In this document: one piece after another, positions 25,699-33,110 of the stretch | How the letters are laid out: every line of letters begins with the position of its first letter | Position numbering within the stretch: position 1 is the stretch's first letter | Source: an uncultured Clostridium sp. | GTDB taxonomy: Bacteria; Bacillota; Clostridia; Lachnospirales; Lachnospiraceae | DNA: 48,016 nucleotides | NCBI GenBank assembly: GCA_947178475.1 | Contig: CAMWYM010000011.1 | Coordinates: 1-48,016 of the forward strand | Direction of reading: 5' to 3' | Translations under genes and position numbers: made by a program | The notes under the pieces: model-generated | The model's input: only the letters and a program-made list of their open reading frames with translations | The model's database searches: none | Told to the model about the DNA's origin: nothing

Positions 25699-25727
25699 AA
25701 AATATCACTTTTTGTTAGCACTGTCAA
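25699..25727 (-). promoter_or_regulatory. clpB promoter
   Basis: Minus strand consensus TTGACA (25722-25727), exactly 17 bases, then TATTTT (25699-25704). The -35 element lies inside the CIRCE operator. Confidence 0.85.
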
Positions 25728-25741
25728 GTGTCGAGTGCTAA
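25715..25741 (-). promoter_or_regulatory. CIRCE operator (HrcA site) of clpB
   Basis: TTAGCACTN-N9-GAGTGCTAA: the 27-base site matches the CIRCE consensus with one mismatch (G for C in the left half). It covers the -35 box, so bound HrcA would block RNA polymerase. An extra half-site GTGCTAAC lies at about 25688-25695, next to the -10. Confidence 0.92.
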
Positions 25742-25757
25742 AATTGTCAGAAAATTT

Positions 25758-25786
25758 TGCAGCCACTGTAAAATTACAGGGCTGCA
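25758..25786 (-). terminator. Hairpin terminator after gtrA-like gene
   Basis: A 13-bp stem with one bulged base and an AA loop, 25 bases past the stop of the GtrA-like gene and upstream of the clpB promoter. The sequence after it on the minus strand (AAAATTTTC) is only a weak U-run, so termination efficiency is uncertain. Confidence 0.6.
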
Positions 25787-25810
25787 GGTTCTTCCCTATC
25801 CATACATAAA

Positions 25811-26353
25811 TTAAAAATTTTCACTACTTAAATCCGTTGTCTTAAAAGCCCAAAACTTGTTAATCAAAAAATTAATCGGAACATTTATCGCTAAATTAAT
25901 AATAGGTCCCAGAAATTCCGAAATGTGAAAAAGCTTCACCCATAATACTAGCAAAATGCTATTTAAAAACAATCCGGTAAACGAATATGACACATAAGTC
26001 TTCAACAGTGCACGCCATATAGAACGCTGTTTTCCTTCCTCCACCACAAAAACCATTTTATTATTCCAGTAAAATGACCACAACACACTTAAGACAAAAG
26101 CAATAACCTGAGCCACTATATAATCTACTTTAGGTATCAGATGATTTTTTTGAAAAATAATTAAACTAACCACATACAATACATATGACACTATTGTATT
26201 GCTCACCCCGACAATTCCAAACTTTACAAATTGCATAAATGCCTGAAAGGTTTCTTCTGATAATTCTTTGTGAAGCATCTTAAACAGAAAATCCAATATT
26301 GCATATGCTATTTTTTCAATAATATTCCATACTTTTAAAACACTGTTTTTCAT
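25811..26353 (-). CDS. GtrA-like membrane protein
   Basis: 180 residues with four membrane segments in the GtrA pattern: FMQFVKFGIVGVSNTIVSYVLY, a second helix, SVLWSFYWNNKMVFV, and a final pair ending in NFLINKFWAFK. GtrA proteins are thought to flip undecaprenyl-phosphate-linked sugars for glycan decoration. A GtrB-like glycosyltransferase lies at 29162-29851. AGAGG lies about 10 bases before the ATG. The reading frame continues upstream into a broken Uma2 fragment, described separately. It is transcribed alone, with a terminator after it. Confidence 0.88.
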   Translation of the reverse strand: MKNSVLKVWNIIEKIAYAILDFLFKMLHKELSEETFQAFMQFVKFGIVGVSNTIVSYVLYVVSLIIFQKNHLIPKVDYIVAQVIAFVLSVLWSFYWNNKMVFVVEEGKQRSIWRALLKTYVSYSFTGLFLNSILLVLWVKLFHISEFLGPIINLAINVPINFLINKFWAFKTTDLSSENF

Positions 26354-26467
26354 TGAGTACCAACCTCTAAAATATCTCTGTAATTTCCCATCAATTAATT
26401 CTGCACGTTCTCCATCTGGTAATGCATAAATATCCTTAACAGATAAATATCTTCTTTTTTAATGCAT
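26354..26467 (-). pseudogene. Remnant of an Uma2 (DUF820) family nuclease N-terminus
   Basis: 38 codons in frame with the GtrA-like gene. From the ATG at 26467 the reading is M-H-stop, then KRRYLSVKDIYALPDGE and RAELIDGK. The segment ALPDGERAELIDGK is the hallmark N-terminus of Uma2 restriction-endonuclease-like proteins, common in cyanobacteria and Clostridia. Codon 3 is TAA, plausibly from CAA. After GK the homology ends and about ten codons run straight into the gtrA start. An upstream GGAGGTG could have been its ribosome binding site. Confidence 0.75.
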
Positions 26468-26496
26468 CCAAGTTATCCACCTCCGATTCTGATTAT

Positions 26497-26525
26497 ATTA
26501 TAGACAATATTCATAAGAAACACAA
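26497..26525 (-). promoter_or_regulatory. Possible promoter upstream of the Uma2 remnant and gtrA-like gene
   Basis: Minus strand TTGTGT (26520-26525), a 17-base spacer, and TATAAT (26497-26502), with a second TATAAT overlapping at 26492-26497. The -35 is weak. Confidence 0.4.
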
Positions 26526-26610
26526 CCGTTTGTACACGATTGAAAATCTGTATTTTGACGAAGGCTATTCACCTGCTTGAAAGATGGGGAAACTCAAAAC
26601 CAACAAAGTG

Positions 26611-26638
26611 TTGACATCTACTATTAATATGATAATAT
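26611..26638 (+). promoter_or_regulatory. Promoter of the hexapeptide acyltransferase gene
   Basis: TTGACA (26611-26616) with a 16-base spacer and TAATAT (26633-26638). The start codon is about 120 bases downstream, giving a long leader. Confidence 0.6.
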
Positions 26639-26658
26639 AGTAGATATTAATAGTGGAT
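26616..26658 (+). repeat. Inverted repeat across the acyltransferase promoter
   Basis: Arms 26616-26630 and 26644-26658 form a 15-bp inverted repeat with one mismatch and 13 bases between. It spans the spacer, -10 and start region and looks like an operator or a leader hairpin. Confidence 0.65.
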
Positions 26659-26761
26659 ACTGTGTTTTATAGATAATCCTTATTTACTTTTCCAAATTCA
26701 AATACGTTTACAGACAATATCTTTATACCAAAATAATAAATTTATAATTCGGAGGTCTATC

Positions 26762-27484
26762 ATGCAGCTTTTATCTATTTTACGTTTCCTTTTACGACAT
26801 CCTTCTAATGAGGATTTTATTCAATTGTTAACCAAAAAAGGAATTTCCGTTGGAAAAGGAACGAAGTTTTTTGCACCACTAACTAACCAAATAGATACTA
26901 ACCGACCTTGGATGATTTCAATTGGTGAATACTGTAAAATCACTGCCGGTGTACGGATATTGCAACATGACTATAGCCGTTCTGTTCTTAGAAGAGCATA
27001 TGGAGAAGTTGTTCCGGATTCTGCTCCAACAATTATTGGAGATAATGTATTTATTGGCATGAACTCCTTAATTCTGTCGGGAAGCCATATCGGTAACAAT
27101 GTTATTATCGGAGCCGGAAGCGTAGTGACCGGAAGTACTATTCCGGATAACGTTGTTGCTGCCGGCAATCCATGCAGGGTGATTTGCACACTGGAAGAAC
27201 ATTATCAGAAGAGAAAAAAAGCCTGCGTTAATGAGGGAATTCAACAAGCAATTCGTTTTTATAAATCCTACGACAGATGGCCAACAATAAAAGAAATGGA
27301 TTCCTTTTTTCCGCTTTATCTGGAACGAAACCGCAATACATTAGAACAAAGCGGAGTAAACATTCATCTATCAGGAGACGACACCGAGGAAATCATTTCC
27401 GACTTTCTCAAAACCACTCCCGTTTTTGCATCTTACGAATCCTTTTTAGAAGCGTGCAAAAAAGAAATGCAACAAAAAATTTAA
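26762..27484 (+). CDS. Hexapeptide-repeat (LbH) acyltransferase
   Basis: 240 residues. The N-terminal 45 residues are helical. A left-handed beta-helix region follows (about 50-150) with hexapeptide-type steps: ISIGEYCKITAGVRILQHD, TIIGDNVFIGMNSLIL, HIGNNVIIGAGSVVTG, and the closing PDNVVAAGNPCRVI. This is the layout of maltose/galactoside-type O-acetyltransferases, and the histidine in LQHDYS may be catalytic. A C-terminal extension of about 85 residues is not part of that fold. Strong GGAGGT at 5 bases. It lies opposite in direction to its neighbours and has its own promoter. The likely role is acetylation of a sugar for the surface polysaccharide. Confidence 0.85.
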   Translation: MQLLSILRFLLRHPSNEDFIQLLTKKGISVGKGTKFFAPLTNQIDTNRPWMISIGEYCKITAGVRILQHDYSRSVLRRAYGEVVPDSAPTIIGDNVFIGMNSLILSGSHIGNNVIIGAGSVVTGSTIPDNVVAAGNPCRVICTLEEHYQKRKKACVNEGIQQAIRFYKSYDRWPTIKEMDSFFPLYLERNRNTLEQSGVNIHLSGDDTEEIISDFLKTTPVFASYESFLEACKKEMQQKI

Positions 27485-27493
27485 AAAATGCGC

Positions 27494-27538
27494 CAAACAC
27501 AAAAAGGACAAGTTCAAGCTTGTCCCTTCTTGTGTTTG
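27494..27538 (-). terminator. Shared hairpin between convergent genes
   Basis: A long stem of about 18 pairs with an internal mismatch region between the stops of the acyltransferase (27484) and the GT4 gene (27543). On the minus strand it is followed by GCGCATTTTTT, a good U-run. On the plus strand the U-run is poor. Confidence 0.78.
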
Positions 27539-27542
27539 CCAT

Positions 27543-28673
27543 TTATCCTTCTTCTATTAAATAATCCCTAATTGGTTTAAAAGTGACTGGCATATCCGCT
27601 ACGTTTTGGGTAAGTTTCCTTATATTATTGCTAATTTCATCCATATCTTCATTCTCTTCTATTTTCTGCATAAAGTCTACTATTTTTTGAATGTCTATTG
27701 CAGACTCGCCAATCGGTACTATACATACATAGGAACAATCCTCTGGCAAATAATCAATCGGGATTGTAGAAAGAATAGGTAATCCTCTAGCTCCATACTC
27801 TCTTGATTTCAATGAACTGCCATTATTTAAACCAATTCGGTGAAATGCCAAAGAGGAAACTGCAAGATCCGCCTGATCATATATATGATCTAATTCCTTT
27901 CCGGATTGGTTTCCAAAAAACTTTACATACTGTTTCAATCCGTATTCATCTACCATGTTAACATATTTCTCATACTCTCCTCCAGAGCCTACGATAAGAA
28001 AATTGACCACAATATCCGGTTTATTCTCATAATAATTCTTTAATCCCATTATCACTCTATCAAAACCATGCCACGGGGAAAGCATTGCAACTCCAATTAA
28101 ATTAATTTCTGATTTCTTTCTCGCATGTTTGACTTGTGGAATAGAATCAAAATCAACACCATTAATTGTCTTAATAGTTGGAATGCCAAAAATTTCATCA
28201 TGTTCAGAATAAGTGATTATTCTATCAACATATCTTTTCATTCTATTTCTACACAGGCAATCCATGCAATAGCCTAATCTAAGTTTAATCCCCTTTGATA
28301 GCTCTTTATCATAAGGATATGTTGGAAATTCTACCACTATTTTATTACTATTCTTGCGCAATATTGAAAGTAGATGTATATAATAAGGACTTATAACACA
28401 ATGACGAACATAAACTGCGTCATAACGTTCTTTCTTTAGATGTGCCGCAAAAATTCTATGTGCCAATATAATATTAAGTACCTTGGGGACCTGCCCAAGT
28501 AAAATATTTTCTTCTTTCTGCTTTAAATATACCTCTCCATTTTTTGTATATGCAAAATCAACCTCAAAACCCATCTTTTTTAGCGTATTTACCTGAGATA
28601 GTATTTTTTTACAAATACCATTTGATTCAGCATCACTAAAATCCCAAACTGTCAAATAGAGTAATTTTTTCAT
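27543..28673 (-). CDS. Glycosyltransferase family 4 (GT-B fold)
   Basis: About 376 residues. The N-terminal Rossmann half begins MKKLLYLTVWDFSDAESNG. The C-terminal half has the GT4 signature region around NLIGVAMLSPWHGFDRVI and SLKSREYGARGLPIL, with the conserved Glu in the donor-binding motif. It transfers a sugar from a nucleotide donor in the cytoplasm. AGGTGG lies 5 bases before the ATG at 28673; a GTG three codons upstream overlaps that site. It is the last gene of the transcript that begins at the promoter near 32940. Donor and acceptor are not predictable. Confidence 0.87.
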   Translation of the reverse strand: MKKLLYLTVWDFSDAESNGICKKILSQVNTLKKMGFEVDFAYTKNGEVYLKQKEENILLGQVPKVLNIILAHRIFAAHLKKERYDAVYVRHCVISPYYIHLLSILRKNSNKIVVEFPTYPYDKELSKGIKLRLGYCMDCLCRNRMKRYVDRIITYSEHDEIFGIPTIKTINGVDFDSIPQVKHARKKSEINLIGVAMLSPWHGFDRVIMGLKNYYENKPDIVVNFLIVGSGGEYEKYVNMVDEYGLKQYVKFFGNQSGKELDHIYDQADLAVSSLAFHRIGLNNGSSLKSREYGARGLPILSTIPIDYLPEDCSYVCIVPIGESAIDIQKIVDFMQKIEENEDMDEISNNIRKLTQNVADMPVTFKPIRDYLIEEG

Positions 28674-28746
28674 TTTATCCACCTACTCACTGTATTTTTC
28701 ATTCTATAACATTCTTATTGTATCATTCAACAAATATACTATCAAT

Positions 28747-29160
28747 CTACTCACGCAAATATTTTTCTTCATTACAAGTTGACATCATTTTCCCATCTGC
28801 CGTCTTCTCTCCTGACACCTTTTCTCCCTGATAAACATTCATCATGGCTACAATCTGTGCCATCCTCCTTACTCTGACAGAAAGTCTGGAAAGGGTAACT
28901 GTCAAAATAAATATAATAATAATTGCAAAGACAAACCCAATAAAAAATATCATATTAACAGGCGAATATATTCCCATTGCCTCTGCAAGAATGTTCATTG
29001 TCTTGGGAATACATACCATAATTCCAATACCAATAAGCAAAATAAGCCATGACAGCGCATATTTTAATTCCAATGCTCTTTTACGAACCATATTAACAAT
29101 AAAAATAAACGCTAAAACAATCAATATTCCTAATATTATTTGCAGCTTGTGTGTAATCAT
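28747..29160 (-). CDS. DUF2304 membrane protein
   Basis: 137 residues with three membrane segments (about 5-23, 33-55, 66-90) followed by an RLSVRVRRMAQIVAMMN helix and a polar tail. This is the DUF2304 pattern. These proteins usually sit beside a family 2 glycosyltransferase, as here, where the GtrB-like gene lies directly upstream with no space. They are thought to assist polyprenyl-phosphate sugar synthesis or placement, but the mechanism is not known to me. Confidence 0.85.
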   Translation of the reverse strand: MITHKLQIILGILIVLAFIFIVNMVRKRALELKYALSWLILLIGIGIMVCIPKTMNILAEAMGIYSPVNMIFFIGFVFAIIIIFILTVTLSRLSVRVRRMAQIVAMMNVYQGEKVSGEKTADGKMMSTCNEEKYLRE

Positions 29161-29161
29161 A

Positions 29162-29851
29162 TTACCTTATCCTTTCAATTATAATTGCAATCGTTACCTT
29201 TACCATATAATATACTGTATTTTTCAAAGAAGAAATAGATGAAACCCCTTCTTCTCTTGCCCTCATCCTGACAGGAACTTCCAATACTTTCCGTTTATGC
29301 CTAATCAACCGGGTTGTACTCTCCGGTTCCGGATAATCACGTGGATATTCATTGGCAAACATTTCAATGGTCTTTTTATTACACATACGCATACCGGAAG
29401 TGGGATCCGTTATGACAACCCCCGTTAACACTTTAATCAGCCATGTAAAATAATTGATTCCCATGCGCCGTAGTTTTGAGGACTGAAATCCCTCTTTTTC
29501 AATAAATCTTGAACCAATTACCATATCTGCATCATGTTCAATAAGAAATTCAGCCATTATATCCAGATACTTTGCATCATGCTGACCATCTCCGTCAAAT
29601 TGAACAGCAATATCATATCCGTTCCTATACGCATATAAATATCCTGTCTGAACTGCCCCTCCGATTCCTAAATTAATTGGCAAATTCAATACGTTAAAAC
29701 CATTATAAAGACAAATGTCCATTGTATTATCTTTTGAACAATCATTGATAATTACATAATCAAAATCTGGTGCATTCTGTACTACATCGTTTACTGTCCT
29801 TACAATGCTATCTTTTTCATTATATGCTGGTATAATTGCAATCTTCTTCAT
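29162..29851 (-). CDS. GtrB/dolichyl-phosphate-mannose-synthase-like glycosyltransferase 2
   Basis: 229 residues starting MKKIAIIPAYNE. The ATG at 29851 has AAGGAG 7-8 bases upstream; an ATG 21 bases earlier does not. GT-A fold with VIINDCSKDNT and the metal-binding FDGDGQHD. A later region ISSLKNTVYYMVK fits the polyprenyl-phosphate sugar synthases. It lacks C-terminal membrane helices, so the DUF2304 partner may supply the membrane anchor. The likely reaction is transfer of glucose or another sugar to undecaprenyl phosphate for flipping by a GtrA protein. Confidence 0.88.
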   Translation of the reverse strand: MKKIAIIPAYNEKDSIVRTVNDVVQNAPDFDYVIINDCSKDNTMDICLYNGFNVLNLPINLGIGGAVQTGYLYAYRNGYDIAVQFDGDGQHDAKYLDIMAEFLIEHDADMVIGSRFIEKEGFQSSKLRRMGINYFTWLIKVLTGVVITDPTSGMRMCNKKTIEMFANEYPRDYPEPESTTRLIRHKRKVLEVPVRMRAREEGVSSISSLKNTVYYMVKVTIAIIIERIR

Positions 29852-29868
29852 ATAATTTCTCCTTAAAA

Positions 29869-30011
29869 TCAAATAGTATTTGATTTTTGTCCTCTTGCAT
29901 ATAGTTTAACCAATAATTTTGCAATTTTCTCTGGCCAAAATTTACATATTCCACATAATCCGTAAAAAATATCAATGTTTTTTCCTCTTCATTATACGCT
30001 GGTATGACCAT
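29869..30011 (-). pseudogene. Chimeric remnant of a glycosyltransferase 2 gene
   Basis: From the ATG at 30011 the frame reads MVIPAYNEEEK, a typical GT2 N-terminus. In another frame the following sequence reads DIFYGLCGICKFWPEK, then IAKLLVKLYARGQKSNTI and a stop at 29869-29871. This resembles the C-terminus of the neighbouring glycosyltransferase (DIFSRFWPKWIV...). The body of the enzyme is missing and the two ends are out of frame. It looks like a gene that lost its middle by deletion or by recombination between tandem GT2 genes. Confidence 0.6.
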
Positions 30012-30038
30012 TAATAATTTTCAACCCATTCCCTGCAC

Positions 30039-30845
30039 TCAATAATACTTTGATGCTTTTGAATAAAAGTGCATAATCATCCTAACAATCCACTTTGGCC
30101 AGAATCTGCTAAAAATATCGGTTTCTTCCTCATATCTTGAGTTTGTCGTCTTGAACAATTTACTGGTCTGATTCTCATCGTTCATCCGATGATATAACAA
30201 TACATCAGAGATATATGCAAAACTTCCCCTCTCTGTGGAAAGTCTTTCCCATAAATCCCAGTCCATAGATGCTTTATATTCTTCTCGAAAACAAACTCTC
30301 GGCATCCGTTCCCTGACACACACAACAGTGGGATGCGCAATCGGATTCCCAAATAATTGAATCCATCTCTTGCCAAATCCATGTCTCGCCAACGGTTTTA
30401 ACATTAATGGCCACAACAAAATACGCTTAATCCGAACCATTGTAGATGCCTTTTCATCAATAATATCATTATGCATCTCTATATAATTAGTAAACGCTAT
30501 GATTGGGTCTTTTGAATAATTTAACTCCTGTAATACCTTCTCAACAAAAGAAGGATGCAGTACCTCATCCTGATGCATCAGCATTATCAATGGCGTAGAG
30601 CCCTGTTGCATTGCAAAATTATAGTCTTTTACCTGTCCTCCATCCGGATTCACACAAACCTTCAATTGAAACTCATCCGCAATTGTCTGAATATATGCAT
30701 TAGGCGTTGACGTGGCAATCAACACCTGTGGTACTGCTTTCTGATCCATAATCGACTGAATACTTTCTTTCAGATACACACATTCCTTATATGCACAAAC
30801 AACCAGTGTAATATCGTTGCGACTAAAATGATTATACTGCTTCAT
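30039..30845 (-). CDS. Glycosyltransferase family 2
   Basis: 268 residues, GT-A fold. Visible features are the N-terminal strand ITLVVCAYKECVYLKESI, the acceptor/metal region LIMLMHQDEVLHPSFVEKVL and the catalytic-base region SMDWDLWERLST. There is no membrane helix. It starts two bases after the acyltransferase family 3 stop, so it is part of that transcript. The C-terminal FWPKWIVRMIMHFYSK resembles the remnant lying downstream. Sugar specificity is unknown. Confidence 0.88.
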   Translation of the reverse strand: MKQYNHFSRNDITLVVCAYKECVYLKESIQSIMDQKAVPQVLIATSTPNAYIQTIADEFQLKVCVNPDGGQVKDYNFAMQQGSTPLIMLMHQDEVLHPSFVEKVLQELNYSKDPIIAFTNYIEMHNDIIDEKASTMVRIKRILLWPLMLKPLARHGFGKRWIQLFGNPIAHPTVVCVRERMPRVCFREEYKASMDWDLWERLSTERGSFAYISDVLLYHRMNDENQTSKLFKTTNSRYEEETDIFSRFWPKWIVRMIMHFYSKASKYY

Positions 30846-30847
30846 AC

Positions 30848-31864
30848 CTATACATTCTCCATAATTTTCTTACTAACTTTTTCAAACATAGCAATGGGAA
30901 ATCCCAAAAAAACAGATATTACTACTGCAACAAAAAAATTCCACTGCTGTGAAATCTGATTCCCAGTCAGATCACATAATATCTGTTGAATCGGAAATCC
31001 AACCAGATATATCCCATAGGACAGTTCAAATTTGGTACCAAATGTACTCCATTTATGTTTCATTCCAAATGCAGTCCAAAGTAAAACATAGGTGAAACAC
31101 ACAAATATAATCACATTAAAAATACCCAGCCATGCACCGGCAATACATCCAATCCCCGCTACCAACGCATATGTGTGATTTATCGGTATATATTCCCTAT
31201 ATACGTAGCAACAAATCCCCACAAAAAATAGCATAGCAGGCTTTAGTGCTGCTCCAATCAAGACACCGCCCAAAATATTATGCGCAATAGCATATAACAA
31301 AACGGCTAAAATTGCAATCCACTTCAGCCGTTTCTTCCTGAGCATCTGAAAACGATACAGTACATAACACATAATATAACATAGAAATTCAACTGGCAGT
31401 GTCCACAGTGATCCATTTACCGTAGCCCCATAACTATTTGACGAGAAAACTCCTGGCAGTTCATGCACCAAAACAAATACGCTATTTAAAAGATATTTGT
31501 ATGTATTTCCATCCGAAAAATACTTCGTAGCAGAATAAGTTGTAAACAGCGGTCCAACAATAAAAGTAAGTACACACGTTACAAGTGCCAACGGTGGAAT
31601 TATCCGTGTCAATCGAGCCTTAAAAAAGCACTTTGCCGTCTGTAAACGAAACATACTCTTGCAGATCAAAAAACCTCCATAGAAAAAGAATAAGCTAACT
31701 GCAAGCCCTCCACAGTCAATCTGACCGCCTGTAATCCTTCCGAGATAATCACTCCCATTTGCCGTAAGAGGAAATGAGTGACAGTATATCACAAGCACTG
31801 CTGCAATAAAACGAATCACATTCAAATTGTTTTCCCTAGTTTCTGCACACTCAGACAAATTCAT
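30848..31864 (-). CDS. Acyltransferase family 3 (OafA/NodX-like) membrane protein
   Basis: 338 residues with about ten membrane segments. The family start LNVIRFIAAVLVIYCHSFPL carries the conserved histidine after the first helix, and GSLWTLPVEFLCYIMCYVL is a second family motif. These enzymes acetylate sugars of surface glycans from the membrane. There is no C-terminal SGNH domain, so it is the short type. GGGAGGAAG precedes the ATG. It lies between two GT2 genes and probably modifies a repeat unit made by this locus. Confidence 0.9.
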   Translation of the reverse strand: MNLSECAETRENNLNVIRFIAAVLVIYCHSFPLTANGSDYLGRITGGQIDCGGLAVSLFFFYGGFLICKSMFRLQTAKCFFKARLTRIIPPLALVTCVLTFIVGPLFTTYSATKYFSDGNTYKYLLNSVFVLVHELPGVFSSNSYGATVNGSLWTLPVEFLCYIMCYVLYRFQMLRKKRLKWIAILAVLLYAIAHNILGGVLIGAALKPAMLFFVGICCYVYREYIPINHTYALVAGIGCIAGAWLGIFNVIIFVCFTYVLLWTAFGMKHKWSTFGTKFELSYGIYLVGFPIQQILCDLTGNQISQQWNFFVAVVISVFLGFPIAMFEKVSKKIMENV

Positions 31865-31937
31865 ATACGTTCTTCCTCCCTGTTATGCATATTACCTCAT
31901 TACATTTTTCTTCATATCGTCTTCAACTCCAAATCAG

Positions 31938-32834
31938 TCATATTTTTCCGATTAGCATCAAAAAGCGAATTCCGCACTCTTCAAAAAGACGCATATTCCA
32001 GCGCTTAGGATAAAATGCTTTTGTTATCGCCTTGCGGAATTTCCCACTTTTGTAATCAAATAACTCTAATACTCTCTTATCCGCTTTGGAAAGTTTCGAC
32101 CAATATACCCGCTTAAACTCCATCGCCTGTCGCTCATAAAACATATCTCCGGTAAAAAGTTTCTTCAAAAGCGGTAATTTGCCAAGAAGGGATACTGCAG
32201 ATGTATTTGACTCATGAATACGGTGTGCTGCATCCACCTGTTTTGAGAAATGATATTCCCCAAATCCAGTGACAATCATACCAATAAACCAATCATGATA
32301 AAAGATTTGTTTTGGATCACATTTTAAAAGTTCTTCCCGAAGAGCTTTGTTAATCATCATTGAAAACCCATAAAACACACTGCTCGTAATAGCTTTTTGA
32401 AAACAAAACTTGTAATTTCCAATCTCATATTGTCTAAGTACATTCATGTCCTCGTCCGCAAAGACAATTCCGGAGTGATACATTCTTGGAATCTTCTGGT
32501 TCCCATTCTCCAACCATTCCAGTGCATGTGCCAGCTTGTCCGGATACCAGACATCATCCTGATCGGAAAATGTCCAGTAATCTCCTTGTTCGCTCATCTG
32601 AAGTAGCCAAAAAAAACTTTGGCAAAATCCTATATTTTTCTCTGAACAGATCACCATCTGTTCCGGATTGTCCAAATTCTCCCGATAATTATTCAAAACA
32701 TTGACCGTCTGATCCATCGACCCGTCATCTCTAACATAGAGTACAAAATCCTGATAGCTCTGCGCAAAAATACTGTCTAACTGCTCCACTAAATATTTTT
32801 CTCCATTATAAGTAGACATCAAAATATTAACCAT
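31938..32834 (-). CDS. Glycosyltransferase family 2, rhamnosyltransferase-like
   Basis: 298 residues starting MVNILMSTYNGEKYL; the ATG at 32834 has GGGGA upstream and is preferred over one 33 bases earlier. GT-A fold with YVRDDGSMDQT and the DQDD motif in YWTFSDQDDVWYPDK, typical of RfbF/RgpB-type rhamnosyltransferases. A later HDWFIGMIVTGF matches the same group. The sugar is inferred from that likeness only. It is the first gene after a strong promoter at 32915-32943. Confidence 0.88.
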   Translation of the reverse strand: MVNILMSTYNGEKYLVEQLDSIFAQSYQDFVLYVRDDGSMDQTVNVLNNYRENLDNPEQMVICSEKNIGFCQSFFWLLQMSEQGDYWTFSDQDDVWYPDKLAHALEWLENGNQKIPRMYHSGIVFADEDMNVLRQYEIGNYKFCFQKAITSSVFYGFSMMINKALREELLKCDPKQIFYHDWFIGMIVTGFGEYHFSKQVDAAHRIHESNTSAVSLLGKLPLLKKLFTGDMFYERQAMEFKRVYWSKLSKADKRVLELFDYKSGKFRKAITKAFYPKRWNMRLFEECGIRFLMLIGKI

Positions 32835-32914
32835 TGTATATTCCCCAATCAACATCCAAAAACGCACAACAATCTCTAATATCCATCTCTTGCAAAACCC
32901 GTTATGCGTTGCTT

Positions 32915-32943
32915 ATTATACCATTTTAAATAATGTTGTGCAA
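32915..32943 (-). promoter_or_regulatory. Promoter of the GT2-acyltransferase-GT2-GT4 unit
   Basis: Minus strand TTGCAC (32938-32943), a 17-base spacer ending TGG, then consensus TATAAT (32915-32920): an extended -10 promoter. Confidence 0.8.
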
Positions 32944-33053
32944 CACCAGATTTGGTAAATAACAATCACATTTCACAAAAATTATCTTAATAAAAGTGTA
33001 TTTATTAGATAATTAGCATTTGAAAAATAGGGAAGAATATATTTGATAACTTC

Positions 33054-33082
33054 TTGTTTTAACTAGGAGTAAATGATATAAT
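33054..33082 (+). promoter_or_regulatory. Promoter of the NAD-dependent epimerase gene
   Basis: TTGTTT (33054-33059), a 17-base spacer and consensus TATAAT (33077-33082), about 28 bases before the start codon. Confidence 0.7.
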
Positions 33083-33110
33083 AAAACGAAAATAATGTGA
33101 GGTGAAGTAA

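Larger units (their letters stand above)
26468..26761. other. Intergenic region between divergent units
   Basis: Together with the Uma2 remnant this is the longest stretch without an intact gene (about 400 bases). It holds a minus-strand promoter candidate, a plus-strand promoter with a palindrome across its -10, and the GGAGGT ribosome binding site of the plus-strand acyltransferase just before 26762. A segment around 26545-26580 can be read as a short coding-like fragment, but I could not assign it. Confidence 0.6.

Noticed and set aside
29820-30011. 63-codon minus-strand frame as a real small gene
   Set aside because: Its start matches GT2 enzymes but it then shifts frame relative to the recognisable C-terminus and overlaps the next gene; treated as a remnant.
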